Under the pieces are notes generated by a model that made no database searches, was not told where the DNA came from, and worked only from the letters and a program-made list of their open reading frames with translations. A stretch of DNA of 64,000 bases, taken from assembly GCA_023634235.1 (NCBI GenBank), contig JAMKCF010000011.1, forward strand, positions 19,950,027 through 20,014,026, read 5' to 3'. The translations under genes were made by a program, and so were the position numbers. Shown here one piece after another: positions 23,401 through 36,026 of the stretch. The stretch is from Pisaster brevispinus (lineage: Eukaryota > Echinodermata > Asteroidea > Forcipulatida > Asteriidae). Positions within the stretch are counted from its first letter, which is position 1; every line of letters begins with the position of its first letter.

Positions 23401-26400
23401 AATGAATTTACCTGGTAAGTCTGCTGCCACCTACTGTCTCCAAAAGTCTCCCATTGCTGCCATCGGCCATAGAATCAGCCAAAGTTGCTGAATAAACCAT
23501 CTTCAAGTTAGATTTGAATCATTTCTGGTACACTGACTTGCTTAGTAACAATTGATCACTTAAATTGGAGTTCCCAAGACTAAGAGTGTGTTGCCGTGTC
23601 ATGTGGTTTGGGGTAAGTTTTTCATGAATTTACGCAACAGATGGCGAACACAATTCTGCATCTGCAGGTTGCTAAAAGCTTGCCCTGAATCATGTGACAT
23701 AGCAACACTGATTTTAGTCTGGGGAATTCAAACTTGAGTGTTCACTTGTGACCAATCAGGTCATTGTACCATACCATGAACATTTTACTCAAAGTCTAAC
23801 GCAGAAATGGCTTATTTGAATATAGCCTTTTTATAGTTGACATGCAACACAATGTACTTTGTACTTCAAACACATGCACAACCACAGTGAAAGTGAAACA
23901 TGCTGCAAGGTAGGGGAGGGAGGAGGGGGGGGGGCTGGGGAAAATGGTTGGAGGAGAGTATCATGCAGTAGGGTAGGAGGACATCACTAAAGACACAACT
24001 GCATTCAAGACAGAAAAACAGCTTAAGAAATGTCTTCAGCCAGTCATAGCATCATCATTATTAGCAGGATTGGGAAGGACAACTTTTTTCAATAAACCAC
24101 AAAAGGTTTCAAAACTTCTTTAAAAAAAGTTTTAAAAAAAAGTAGTACAATAAAGAGAAGCATCGCTTAATGGATGGGAGGAAATCACAGTTAGCATTTG
24201 AAGCAGATTGGGTAACTTTAAAGTTTTATCACAATAGAACACATAATAGACCCCCCCCCCCCATCGATGTCAAATTAACCTAACAGAAAATGTCTGCCAT
24301 ATTGGATTACATTTTTATGTGTAAGTAGCTCGATCCACGGCAATGAAACATAACTGATTCCCGAGTTAAATGTGTAATGGTAACATCTGTCCGAAACATT
24401 TTACTGATTCATACCGGAACAGAAATTTAAGGAAATCTTTGAAAATCTTTGTAATTGGCAGCCAGCCTGGAATATTCTCTGCGATACAATTTGCAAATTT
24501 GTTTGGCATCTATGTATATATTCGATTTGCGGTAACACCATGTGTATATCTACTAGCTGTGTAGATTTGCTCTTAGAGAACTAGGTCTTAACATGTTAAC
24601 ATGCCAAATTTTTCTGGAATGGCCCACAACGGACGATTTTAATGCCTGGAACAGCTTCGGAGCGCCCTAAACTTGTTTGCTGTCAGTTTTTAGACAGAAA
24701 GGACTGAAAGTACTATAGTAAGCACAAAAGAGGAACCACCTCTTTTGGTTATTTTATGAAACTAGAACATAGACCTTTTACACAGACTGCCATTGCTCTG
24801 GTCAAACAATGGAAACGTGCACATGTGTACATGCCACTCACAACTATCAGCCAATGATACATGTGAACATGTAGACCTCTGACGTACTATGCAAGGGTTC
24901 CATTAGAATGAAAGTACTCTCCCCCGAAACACACAAAAGTAATGAACCATCTCTTTCCGTTATTTCTCGAAAACTGGAGTATTGGAATGAAAGTACACTT
25001 TCAAAAGCTGATGTTCTACACTAGCATTTTTGAAAGGGTTAAACTGGAGTTTGCAGTTTAAGCATAATTGGCATGTTTATTAGTCAACCATACACCAAAA
25101 TATTACAATTACTACAAGATGTACCCACATGTGTGACCCTGCCCCTGTAGTGGACATTTTCTTGGCGAGTTTTCTATTGCACAGTAACAGTTAAACACAA
25201 GAACACCTCAAAAGAGTCTGCCAGAATGTGAACAGCGAGAACGTTGTTGTAAACTTTTAAAACAAGTTTAGTTTGAACTGTCACATTGTTTCAAGGGTTG
25301 GGGGTCAATGCTGGCAATGAGGCCTGAAAAATGGATACAGGGCAAGTAGGAAAAACTAGCACACCTGTTGAAAGCTCTTCTCCTAATTGATTAGAAACAT
25401 TCATGAAATAAATTTTGTGGGGCAGGGTCACATGGTATGTGCAATCTAAGCATGAAATTGTTAATAAAGTACGACAGTATGTGTACATGTAGCCACTACT
25501 AAACCAGTTACTACTTTAAATCTACAGCAACTTTTAAAAAATGAAAAAGAAGAAACAATGTGTTCACTGTAAAATGACCGGTTATACTTTCTGGGAAAGA
25601 GGTCATCCCCTACTTACATCATCCTGCGGGGTAGAAGGTTGGCATCCATGATGGAAGAAGCAAAAAGGAATTGAAGAATGACGAAGGAGCAGGAATGATT
25701 GGCAGTAATATTGCAGTGACGTCGTGTAAAGAGGGCAACACAAGATTGCAAATAAAAAAATAAAAACAAGGAGCAAAATTCATATGATGCTGAGAAATCA
25801 AACCCAGAAAGCCAAGAACATCATGCATCAGTAATGGAAAAAAAAAAAAACCCCAATAACTTAAATGTTGTTTTAAAGAAACAAAAAATTGGACTGTAAG
25901 GGTTTTTACATGTGTGATGTTTTTGAATAATAATAATAATAATATAATAATATCGAAGTCTTATATAGCGCACGTATCTACCAAACAAGGTACTCAAGGC
26001 GCTGGGTATATACAAACTTTCAGAAAGATAGGTTATTGCAGTGGTGGATTCTGAGACCCATTTATTTAGCACCTTATATAAGGGTTTACAAGGTGCTACG
26101 GCGCATTAAGCAGCCACAACCAGGAACAACGGGGCGAACCCCTTCTCTTTTCGATAAGTGCACTGGGTTCTTTTACATGCGTTACACAACACATGGGACC
26201 AACGGCTTTACTTCCCATCCGAAGGAAGAAGCAATGGCTAAGTGTCTTGCTTAAGGACACAAGTGTCACGGCTGGGGATTCGAACCCACACTCTGCTGAT
26301 CAGAAACACCAGAGTTTGAATTCGGTGCTCTTAACCGCTCGGCCACGACACTTCCGAATTTCAGTTTCACCCAAAATAACAAGGAACAAAGTTAGTTGGA

Positions 26401-29400
26401 TATAATTTTGTTACAAAATAATAGAACGGAACATGTTAGCAGGTTTACCGCAATCCTCTGGGAATGGACAAAATATATATATTAGTTTTGACTGATTCTG
26501 ACATTTGAAGGAGAATTCTGACCAAAATATTAAATTAAGTGTGGCAAACTGATCATCCAGATTGCGATGTTGGATCGCTGATACAACTGATGCACATTGG
26601 ATTCAACCTGAAATAAGAATCTCGTTGAACCCCTTGCATTTAATGAAGTGGTTAAAACAAAATGCCATGCGATGGATGCAGCATTCCAAACCAAGCCCCC
26701 CCCCCCCACCAAGGTTTGTTATTCAGCAACAAATAAGGTCAGGACACTATACCAAACTTGACTGACTAGTCAGACAGACAGAAAGCATGGCAAGTTGAGA
26801 TCAGTGATAACCTATGACCTTTCAAGCAGTAACCCACGGCAACCATTGAATCAATATCGTCGGAAATTGAGATGTTCGTTTCAAAAAGTTTCAAACCTTT
26901 TCAAAACTTGAATTTCTCGTCAGAAAAAATCTGCCCCCAAACTTTGTTCAATACAAGCCTGTACCAATCCTTAGCAAACATTCCATTTGGTTTCTGGTTA
27001 GGGAGCATCTCAAAAGTTGGGTATGTTTTTGGCGCAAAGGAACGTTTTCGTAGTCACATACCCACAATTCAGTGGACCGCCAGAGCAGTCTGCCGGACCG
27101 CAGCATTGTGCCAAACTACGGGAACATTCTTGGACGGGAGAATCACGCGTTGGCATTTTGATCGTTCCGGAGGAACGCTCTTGCCTGTACGCCTGCCTGG
27201 GTTGGCATACTTCACCAATCCAAAAAGAATGTTCTGACATTTGAGACATTCCCTTACTTAAGCTTTAGCAGCCAAACATGTTAAGATCATGCTGAGTGCC
27301 TGCAAGACTCTTTGGTCTAGAACCCATTTTGGTCTTTGACGGTAATAATAAAAAAAAAACACAGTTGGACCAGCCATGCCACTCTCAAAAACAATGCTTT
27401 CCTTTTTTAGGAGTACACATTCTTAAGGAAGACACGATGCAAATGGTAAGGGGAATTAATCTAGTTGCATGCTAATAATGCAAGGCTTGCAAAACAGGGT
27501 CAAAAGTCGGACTTTATCTACAAGAAACCCCAAAAAACCAACAAAAGATGCTTATTCTCATTCAAATTAAATGCACGTCTTTACACCAAGACATTGGCGC
27601 TGTCTACTGTTCCAGCACTACCGCCCTCTATCACTACGTCTATTTAGTGCTCTATTTTGACTGAGGCTTCTCTACATGCAGACAGACATCTACTTGCTGC
27701 TGGTATCATAACAACAATGATGACAAGCTGTTATGCTGGTAAGGATACAACATCACATTGGAAAGGTGTTTTGTTGTGGAGGGGGGATGTAATGTAACAA
27801 AAATTGGACTCACATTCTAAAATTGACTTAACACATCTTATTAAAAAAAAAAATGTAAAAAAAAAAAAAATGTAAAAAAACAAAAAAAACAAACCAAAAC
27901 ACAACCCCACCTACTTTATTGACCCCCCCTTGCAGATGCAGAATGCACCTGTGTGTCTACCATTTCCCACCATTCTGGGGGACAATTCCGTTGTGTACAT
28001 TTTGACACCCAAAGTTGGGGACCGGACAGGCGCGTGTAAGTGCGCTGCGTGTTGTGCAAGGGGGGGTCCACACTGATGAACTGCTTTTAGAATATCCATT
28101 GTAAACATCTAAATGACGAAGAGATTAAGGGCCCACATTTCAAAGAGTGACCGTAATCTTTGAAGAAAACCTTGCATAGAGTCAGGCATAAAATTTAGTC
28201 CTTGGGGAAAAAGATCAAGCTTACGTAATCTCCTCCTCCAAGGCGGTCTTGAACAGCTTGAGCATCAGGAATTCCTCTCTCTGATTGGCGGCGTAGTTGT
28301 ACAGCGTCAAGATGACGGACTCCATGAACTTGGTGGTGCGACTCTGCGGCATGGCAAAGATGAGCTTGGCCAGGTAGTGCGGATCGGTCTGGAGGAGGTA
28401 GAATAAGTGCTGGTAGGCCTCCAGCATCTCACGCTTCTCCTTGCTCATGGCCTTCAGGCCGGCGGTGCGGCCTGACTCCGTGTTGCGTCGGAGCTTCTTG
28501 CCGTGAGAGACGACATCCTAGTGATGAATGCAGAAATCAAATTTTTAAATCACAACTTCAACCAGCAAACCCAGGCATGACATTTGGTCTTTGAGTATAA
28601 GTGCTAACCAGCATGTACACCTGATAGAGGTATTCATACACCTTTTTTCTTAGGACAAAAAAAGTTGGAAATGAGACCTAAGTAGGACTATAACAAAAGG
28701 GATTTGAGTGTTTTGACAGAGCTAAGACGTCCTCCCTTTTGCTTTTTTGTCTGTTCGTTTTCTACACTTTGTTTCTAAAATGGATGGTTATATCTGTAAC
28801 CAACTGTTTCACAAATGGTTACGTGCTCAAAATAACCATAAACGCAGGCTTAAAATGGACATGGAGAAACTGGAAGCTCGTCAGTTTGCCTACCTGAAGT
28901 GTGATTCTGTTCTTGACCAGCAGGCCGATTTTGATGTCCATGACGTTCAGGTCGCTCTCCAACTGCTGGTTGGATCGGATCTTCTTCACCACTTTCTCAC
29001 GCAGCTCTTGAAGTTCTGTCGACGAATGCAAAGCACAACCACAATATTATTCAAAGGTTTCATTTCTCATGTCTTTCACACAATCCTTTGTTATCAAATG
29101 CCTTTCAAAGCTAACCCTTAACCACTTCACGTCGAATGACGTCTTTAGTCAAAAGCGTTTTGTGGACAGGCTTACGGCCAACATGTTTTTCAACGCCAAG
29201 AATAACTTCGAATTTTCCTCAACTTTTTGCTGACAGCCGGACGGTTTACGTTATTATCCACCCAGACTTTCCAGTTTGTAGAATGTTGAGGCAGGTACCC
29301 ACCATTATATTCTTTGTTTCACCTGAACAAAGAGGTCAAGTTCTGGAAAAAAATGCCTTGTAAAATCTTTTTCCGGGGTTAACCCCCCTCCCCCATTCCA

Positions 29401-32400
29401 GAACTTTGTCCTGTTGTTGTACAAGAGTGTGATACAAGCATGGACAGACTGCCACCAATATTCATTATTATATTCGGCTTAATGGGTGGTTAAGTGTGAG
29501 CTTTCCTAGATTTCCAGCATACCATGGCAGATTATTGGCCAAGGCTCACGGCCGCGGTGCTGCGAATCACTGCGAGTGCCTACTCAATTTTCTCACATGA
29601 CAACATCAAATCCACGAGTTAATTATGAGAACCTTTGTTGTCTTCCCTTTGTCAAGTCAGGGTTTCATTGTGGCATCAGTATTTTCAAAGGAAAATGATT
29701 ACTCAAGAAACTCCAAAAAGTTCCCAAAGATAATACTGCGGGTGGGCACAGACAAGTTTTCAGAACACATTCGTGAAGTGGTTAAGCTTAAAATGTTATA
29801 CTTACCGAGTTCCTCGTTCAAGTCTACTTCATTCCTCTCCAGGAGGTGAACAAACTTTGCCACTACACTGACTGGAGGATGGTCCGACTTAACTGCAGAC
29901 GGGATATAAAGAATACTGATAAGTGAGCAAGCCATCATGGTCAATTTTTTAAAAAATCATAAAAATAATTTGTGCATCCTTTTCATATTCCATGCACTAA
30001 ATATCAACTATTCCTAGGGCATAGTCAGAATGCCCTGCTTCAAGTCAAACCTGATGTCTTTCACATCAACTTTACAAAGAATGTCAAAGGTATTATGTAA
30101 AATCCAAGCTAACTAACAAGCATTTCAATGCAAGTGCCTTCCTAACACCTTTGCCTGTTAAACCGGCCGTGTTGACATGATCAAAGCAGGCCTGTGGCTG
30201 TACACGGAATTATGAACTCTCACCCAGTTACTGCATGCGCGCCCTCTATAGATTAAGCAAGGAGAGAGGTTGTGCATGGCTTTCGCTCGGCCCCAGCGGC
30301 CTATCCAGGACCGCTGGGATGGGCTAATCAGCTTGCACAGATTCTTGTTCAGGAAGTACGTCATGCGTGCAGTGCTTGCAGTGTGAGTGTGATGCATGAT
30401 GGGACTGAGCATTAACCAATGAGCGTGCTTGATACGTTTGCCCATCCCAGCGCCTTTGGTTTTAAGGCAAGGCGCTGGGGACGAGCGAATGCATGGCTGA
30501 GAGTTCATAATTCCATGTATAGCCACAGGCCTGCTTTGATCATGATGACACAGCCCTAACTAAGTGAGGTTTGCGGTAACACCATGTGAAAATCTCTTTT
30601 GAGTAATGTCTAGGTTCTGAAAAGAACCGGTGGTTAACGACTCAACGTCAGTATGCTCTGATAGTCTTCAGGAGAACACAGCCCCTTTAATATTTTGCAC
30701 CTTCCCTTTGGTTGGATGAAAGAAAGACAAACTTACTCAGTGTGAAATAGTCATTCCTGGCTTTGTTGGATCTCCAGAAGGTTTGCAGCTTCACCACAGA
30801 GTTAACCTACAAGAGGACGGAGAATTCAGTTCAAATGTATGAACAGTTCGTTTCAATTTTTGGAGTGAACAAGGACAAGTTTACTAGAGCGGGATCTGAA
30901 CCCGCAACCTCCGGGTTGATGTGCTAGTCCTCCGCCAACTGAGCTGATGAGACCTATGTTGGCAGTCTTCGAATTCAATTCAAAAGGCCTTATGCTAGAC
31001 TCCAAAAGGCCAAGCCCTAATAACATTGTGGGTGTTTACACTCAATTGAAAATTGTACCAATATTGAAACATACCAAATTCCATGCAATATCAGAGCAAG
31101 TGAGTGCCACTTACATTTTTTCTGAAGAAGTTGAGTCTTCCTTGGAATTTCTTCTTGTCGGCCTGCATCCGAGCATAGGATTGCAACTACACAATTTGAA
31201 AAATGATAAAAGAAGACTGTTAAAATATTATCAGGATTGGTAGAGCTGACAAAATAGTTGCAGACAATATTTATGTTTTGAGTGATCAACCATATACATG
31301 AAAATAACAAACCTGTGAAAATTTGGGCTTAAACCAAGAAGATAGTGAAAATCCGTGTACAATTTCCAGCATGTAAACACATTGTCCATAATTTTGGTTG
31401 TAACGACTGAAGCCAGCTCGGTTTTTTTAAATACATTTTTTATAGGTTTTCAGATAGTTTTCTTGAAAATGACTTCATTTCAGCAGGAAATATTTCACAG
31501 AAAAAAATGGTGCTGGTATAAGCTAAATAATCAGTAGGCTTTAAGACTAAAACTAAACAATGCTTTTTTAAAATCTCATCTTTATCTTTAGAGTAGTTAC
31601 CAATCCATAACCCTACCCCTTAAATGCTAAGGAAAATGTAACGTCACGATACAAATCACTGTGGTTATACTAAATACAAACACTGACTGCAGTGAGTGGA
31701 GTAGTGAAACCATCATCTTGAATTGATCCTCAAATTGAACTTCTTCCATTTTACATTTTCTTCAATAAGTCCCAGAAACCAACACACACACACACACACA
31801 CACCAACACATAACACAAAATGGTGCTCCTTACTTTGACGGCAGTTTTTTCTTGACTGTTGAGGAATTCCAACCTGTCCTTGTAAGCATGCCTCTGACGG
31901 TAGCCCTTGAGCCAGCTCTGATCAAGGAAAAGAAAGAAAGAGAAGAAAGAGCAATCAAAAGACAGAGTTTGGGAAATACCTCCTCCACACTTAATACGCA
32001 GTTCTCATATCAACGCTTTATCACACCTGAGGGCGTTTCAAAGCGCTCATTACTTTTCCTAGAGGGCATGCAGAGCTACGTTGGAAATATAATACCCTTT
32101 TTATTTACATGCAATCTGCCGCCAACCCTACCAGAAAACACAGGGGCAAATCCTTTCTCTTAACGGTGGAGGAGATCCTAAATGTGGTGTTTCAAGATTT
32201 CTGCATCGGTAAATGAGGATGGGACTCAAATGAAGTTTCTGTCCATGACTTGTTTGAATTGTGACTGGACCCATGTAATGGTTTACAAGGTGCTGTGGCC
32301 TGATCTGCAGCCAACCACACCACGAGCACCGAGGCAAACTCCTTCTCGTAACGATAAGTGTACTGGGTTCTTTTACGTGCATTACACGACACACTGACCA

Positions 32401-35400
32401 ATGGCTTTATGTCCCATCCGAAGGACAAAGCAAGAATGGGCCCAATTTCATAGAGCTGCTTAAGCAGAAAATATTGCTTAACAACTGCCTGCTAAGCAGA
32501 AATGAGCAGGATACCAGCCACAAATTGTACATTTGACATGGTAGTTTGGCTGGTAACCTTATTCTGGTAAGCATAATTTGGTTGTGCTTAGCTACTTTTT
32601 GTGCTTAAGCAGTTCTATGAAATTGGGCCCAGGACTCAAATACATTTTTTTGGGGGGCTACACACATGCGAATTTTGCAGCCAAACTAATTATTAACTTG
32701 ATGTGTTTTGCTTCTGACTGTCTCTCTACTGATTGTCACTTAGCAGGGAGTTTAGGTTGAGCAATCTTTCATGCTGAAACAACAACATGATATTGGGCTC
32801 ACACTGTTACGGTCTTATTCCCTCGGTTGTCAAGAAGACGCACCTGTATACGGATGATGGCAGGCAGCTGTCTCCTGATGAAGTCTAACCGCTCCTTGTA
32901 GGCCTTCCTGGCAATGGTTCCTCTCACGTGAGACTGCAGCGTCACAATCTTACCCTCGTTGGACTTGAAGAGAAGAGCGCGGTCGTAGTCTGCCGTCACA
33001 CCAGTCACCACTCTCTGATCATCACAGAAGATTCAAAGCGAAATGATACTTAATAATAATACCAACAACAAACAATAACAACAGCCTGAAGACCTAATAT
33101 TGAAAAGCCAAAATCTACCCTAAAATATCAACTAAAGCATCCTGCACAGCTGAGCACAGACACAATAATTTCCCATTGTTCTGCAAAGTAGTAAACAATC
33201 TTTGACATCATCAGTACTGAGATCTGTTCAGTGTATCGCAAAAACCTTAAAATCTTACCTGAATTTCCTCCTTGGAGAGCTGTAGATTGGAATCGTGGAA
33301 GTCTTCTGGCTCCATCCAATTGAACTCCATGGTTAAGAAGTTGAAGTAGAAGTTACTGCCATCCCTCAGCTTGTGACAGACCCAGCTGCCTGGGGAGCCA
33401 CCTACAACAAGCAAACCGTTCACAGAGCTAAGTTCATGGTGTGCCGATGACTACAACAGACTGGTCATAACTTATCTTACTCATAATGGGAAGATAATCA
33501 CAAGAAGTCCCCCCACCCCCACCCCCTAATCCACTATAAAGTCATACAGCTCAGTTTCACAAAGTGCTAAGATTGATCTTAAGCTTTCTATCAATCTTAA
33601 TTGCTGAGCAAAGTGTGATGTCACAATACAAATCACTTACAGCAATATATTGACAGCTCATCTCAAGATGAATCCTGGTGCTTTGAGAAATCAAGATTTC
33701 ACAAAGCACTAAGATTCATCTTAAGATGAGTTGTCAGTATTACCATAGTGATTTGTATTGTGAACATCACACTTTGCTTAGCAATTAGGGAGTGATTTGG
33801 AGTTAAGATCAATCTTAGCTCTTTGTGAAATTGAGACCTGCCGTCGATTTCACCAAACTCTTCCTAACTTAGGATTAATCTTAGGACTTAGGACGAGTCC
33901 CAGCCTTGCACTGTAACATGTAAACCTTAAGATTAATCCTAGTTACTCGTCCTAACTCGAGATAGGATTAATCCTAGCGTTTCGTGAAATCGGCTGCTGG
34001 TTCCCCAGTATACTCAGTGGCAGTAAATAAATAGTAGACTGAGTTCCTTCAGAACTAAGCAGCACAAGTTCTTATCAGAACTAATGTACTCGACAATAGT
34101 ATACAAACAACAAACATAAATATATTAATACTATGTTTCTAGGCGCTATGGTGCTGTTGTCTTTGCAGACTATTAAGTAAAACCAAGGCAACATCACCCA
34201 AAATAACAAAATTTACTTGGGTGTTATATAATGGAAAACATTGCATGGTGATACCACAAACCCAAACTGCACCAATATTCTACCACCTGATGGCGATGAC
34301 AGCAAATAAAAATCCCAAGGTTTACTCACTCTTTGTTTTGTTCTCTTTGGCCTCGGTGAGTTTCTCCAGATACATGGCTTCACACTCGGGGACGACAGAG
34401 TTCAGAGAGAGGTCAGGGTTACGTAGCGACTCAAGGACTGGGCCCGACTTCTTGTCTTCTATCATCATGTTCACGTTGGCTACACTCACTGCCACTGGAT
34501 ATCACAGAATAAAATAACATACGGGTAAAAGTCTTTTTTACAAAACTATTTGGGTTTTACTGCTGTGTGAGAAGTATTGTACATTATACGATTGATGCAC
34601 GCTGTGATGGGGTCTAATGGTGGGACATCCGAAGGGGCAAATGGCACCCAAGGTGAGGCTGAGGGTGCCATTTGCTCCTCGAGGGTGTACAAAATCCACG
34701 GGTCCCACCACAGAGTTGCAACAATTATTTTGTTATACCATAGTAATAGATTCCTCTTGTTTGGAGGCAATTTGTTGTCATCTTCCAACATTATTAAAAC
34801 GAAACTGGCACAGTTAAATTCAGGACAATTGACCATATTTTTGACCGTACGAGGGCGCTGTCATCAGGGAATGTCCTGCATCACAATAGCAGTTTTAGCT
34901 TATTATAATTGCCTGTTTGTAGTTTTCTTGCACCAATGAAGAAATACATAAAAAAAAATAGCAATAAAAAAGTGAAAAAACCATGTTTGTTTACTTGTTT
35001 TTCATCATGTGAAATGTATCCACATACGCCCTCACGTGGTCAAAAATAGGGCAAACTCAGGGGTGAGAGTGACTGCTGACTTAAAAAGTCTGAAACTGAG
35101 ATCCAGATCTTAGGAGGTACATTGAAATGATGGCATTTCCACCTTTTGGTTAACCCCTGGGCCCAATTTCGTAGAGCTGCTTAAGCACAAAATTTTGCTA
35201 AGCACAATAAAAGTTTGCTTACCAGAATAAGGTTACCAGCCAAACTACCATGTCACGTGTACAATTTGTGACTGGTATCCTGCTCATTTCTGCTTAGCAG
35301 GAAATTGCTAAGCACTATTTTCTGCTTAAGCAACTCTATGAAATTGGGCCCTGGAGTTATAGATTCCAATGGGCTTCTAGGAACAGTATCCTCAGTGCCA

Positions 35401-35977
35401 GAGAAGTAGATCAACAAGCATATATTTTGAGAAAAATGCAGCATTTTAAAACTTTACTAGGCAGTACAACACAAAAGTCTGAGTTCCAATAGAAGTCTGA
35501 AATTTGTCATCCCTGTTTTGTAGTAGCCAATGCCTTGGTGAGGGGTGGGGGGGGGGGGGACGGGGGAGTTGTACCTACGTTTGTTTGCATTGGTGTTGTT
35601 GTTGTTGGACTTGTCAATCCCATCCTGGATTTCATCTAGCCATAAGACTGCTGCCTCATCCTCAGTCAACTAATAAATGAAAAAAGGAACAGTTCAAAAT
35701 AAAGGTCAAATCTGATGAGAATATGGTTCTTTGTGTGCATTTTTTTTCTACTGCCTTCAAGCAGACAAAACAGTAACAATAATATATTGTTTAATATTAA
35801 GGTTACCCACCCAAACCAAAAATATGTAGGATTCATTTTATTATTACAATATTGTAAAATATAATCACTCATTGAAATCTGGACTGTTCCATTTCATTGG
35901 CTTTGCCTCGTGGAATGGAACAGTCCGGATTTCACCTTGTAATTATAGCATGCTATACTGTACTCACACACATCCAA

Positions 35978-36026
<49 letters not shown>

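Larger units (their letters stand above)
21529..28224 (-). other. Largest internal intron of IQGAP (6.7 kb)
   Basis: Lies between GRD exons 24 and 25, which join in frame without anything between them. Holds a SINE (25926-26351), a foldback (23302-23465), the GGCTGTGTCCG element (21827-21962) and poly-C/poly-G runs. It also contains a 6-nt candidate microexon at 25618-25623 (see findings). No other coding sequence recognised. Confidence 0.75.

Noticed and set aside
26872..27237. 121-codon plus-strand ORF
   Set aside because: No recognisable domain and no splice context. The region contains short inverted repeats (GAACATTCTT/AAGAATGTTC and TGGGTATG/CATACCCA) and looks like a repeat.
31723..32163. 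146-codon plus-strand ORF
   Set aside because: Covers a CA microsatellite and the antisense of IQGAP exon 19; no coding signal of its own.
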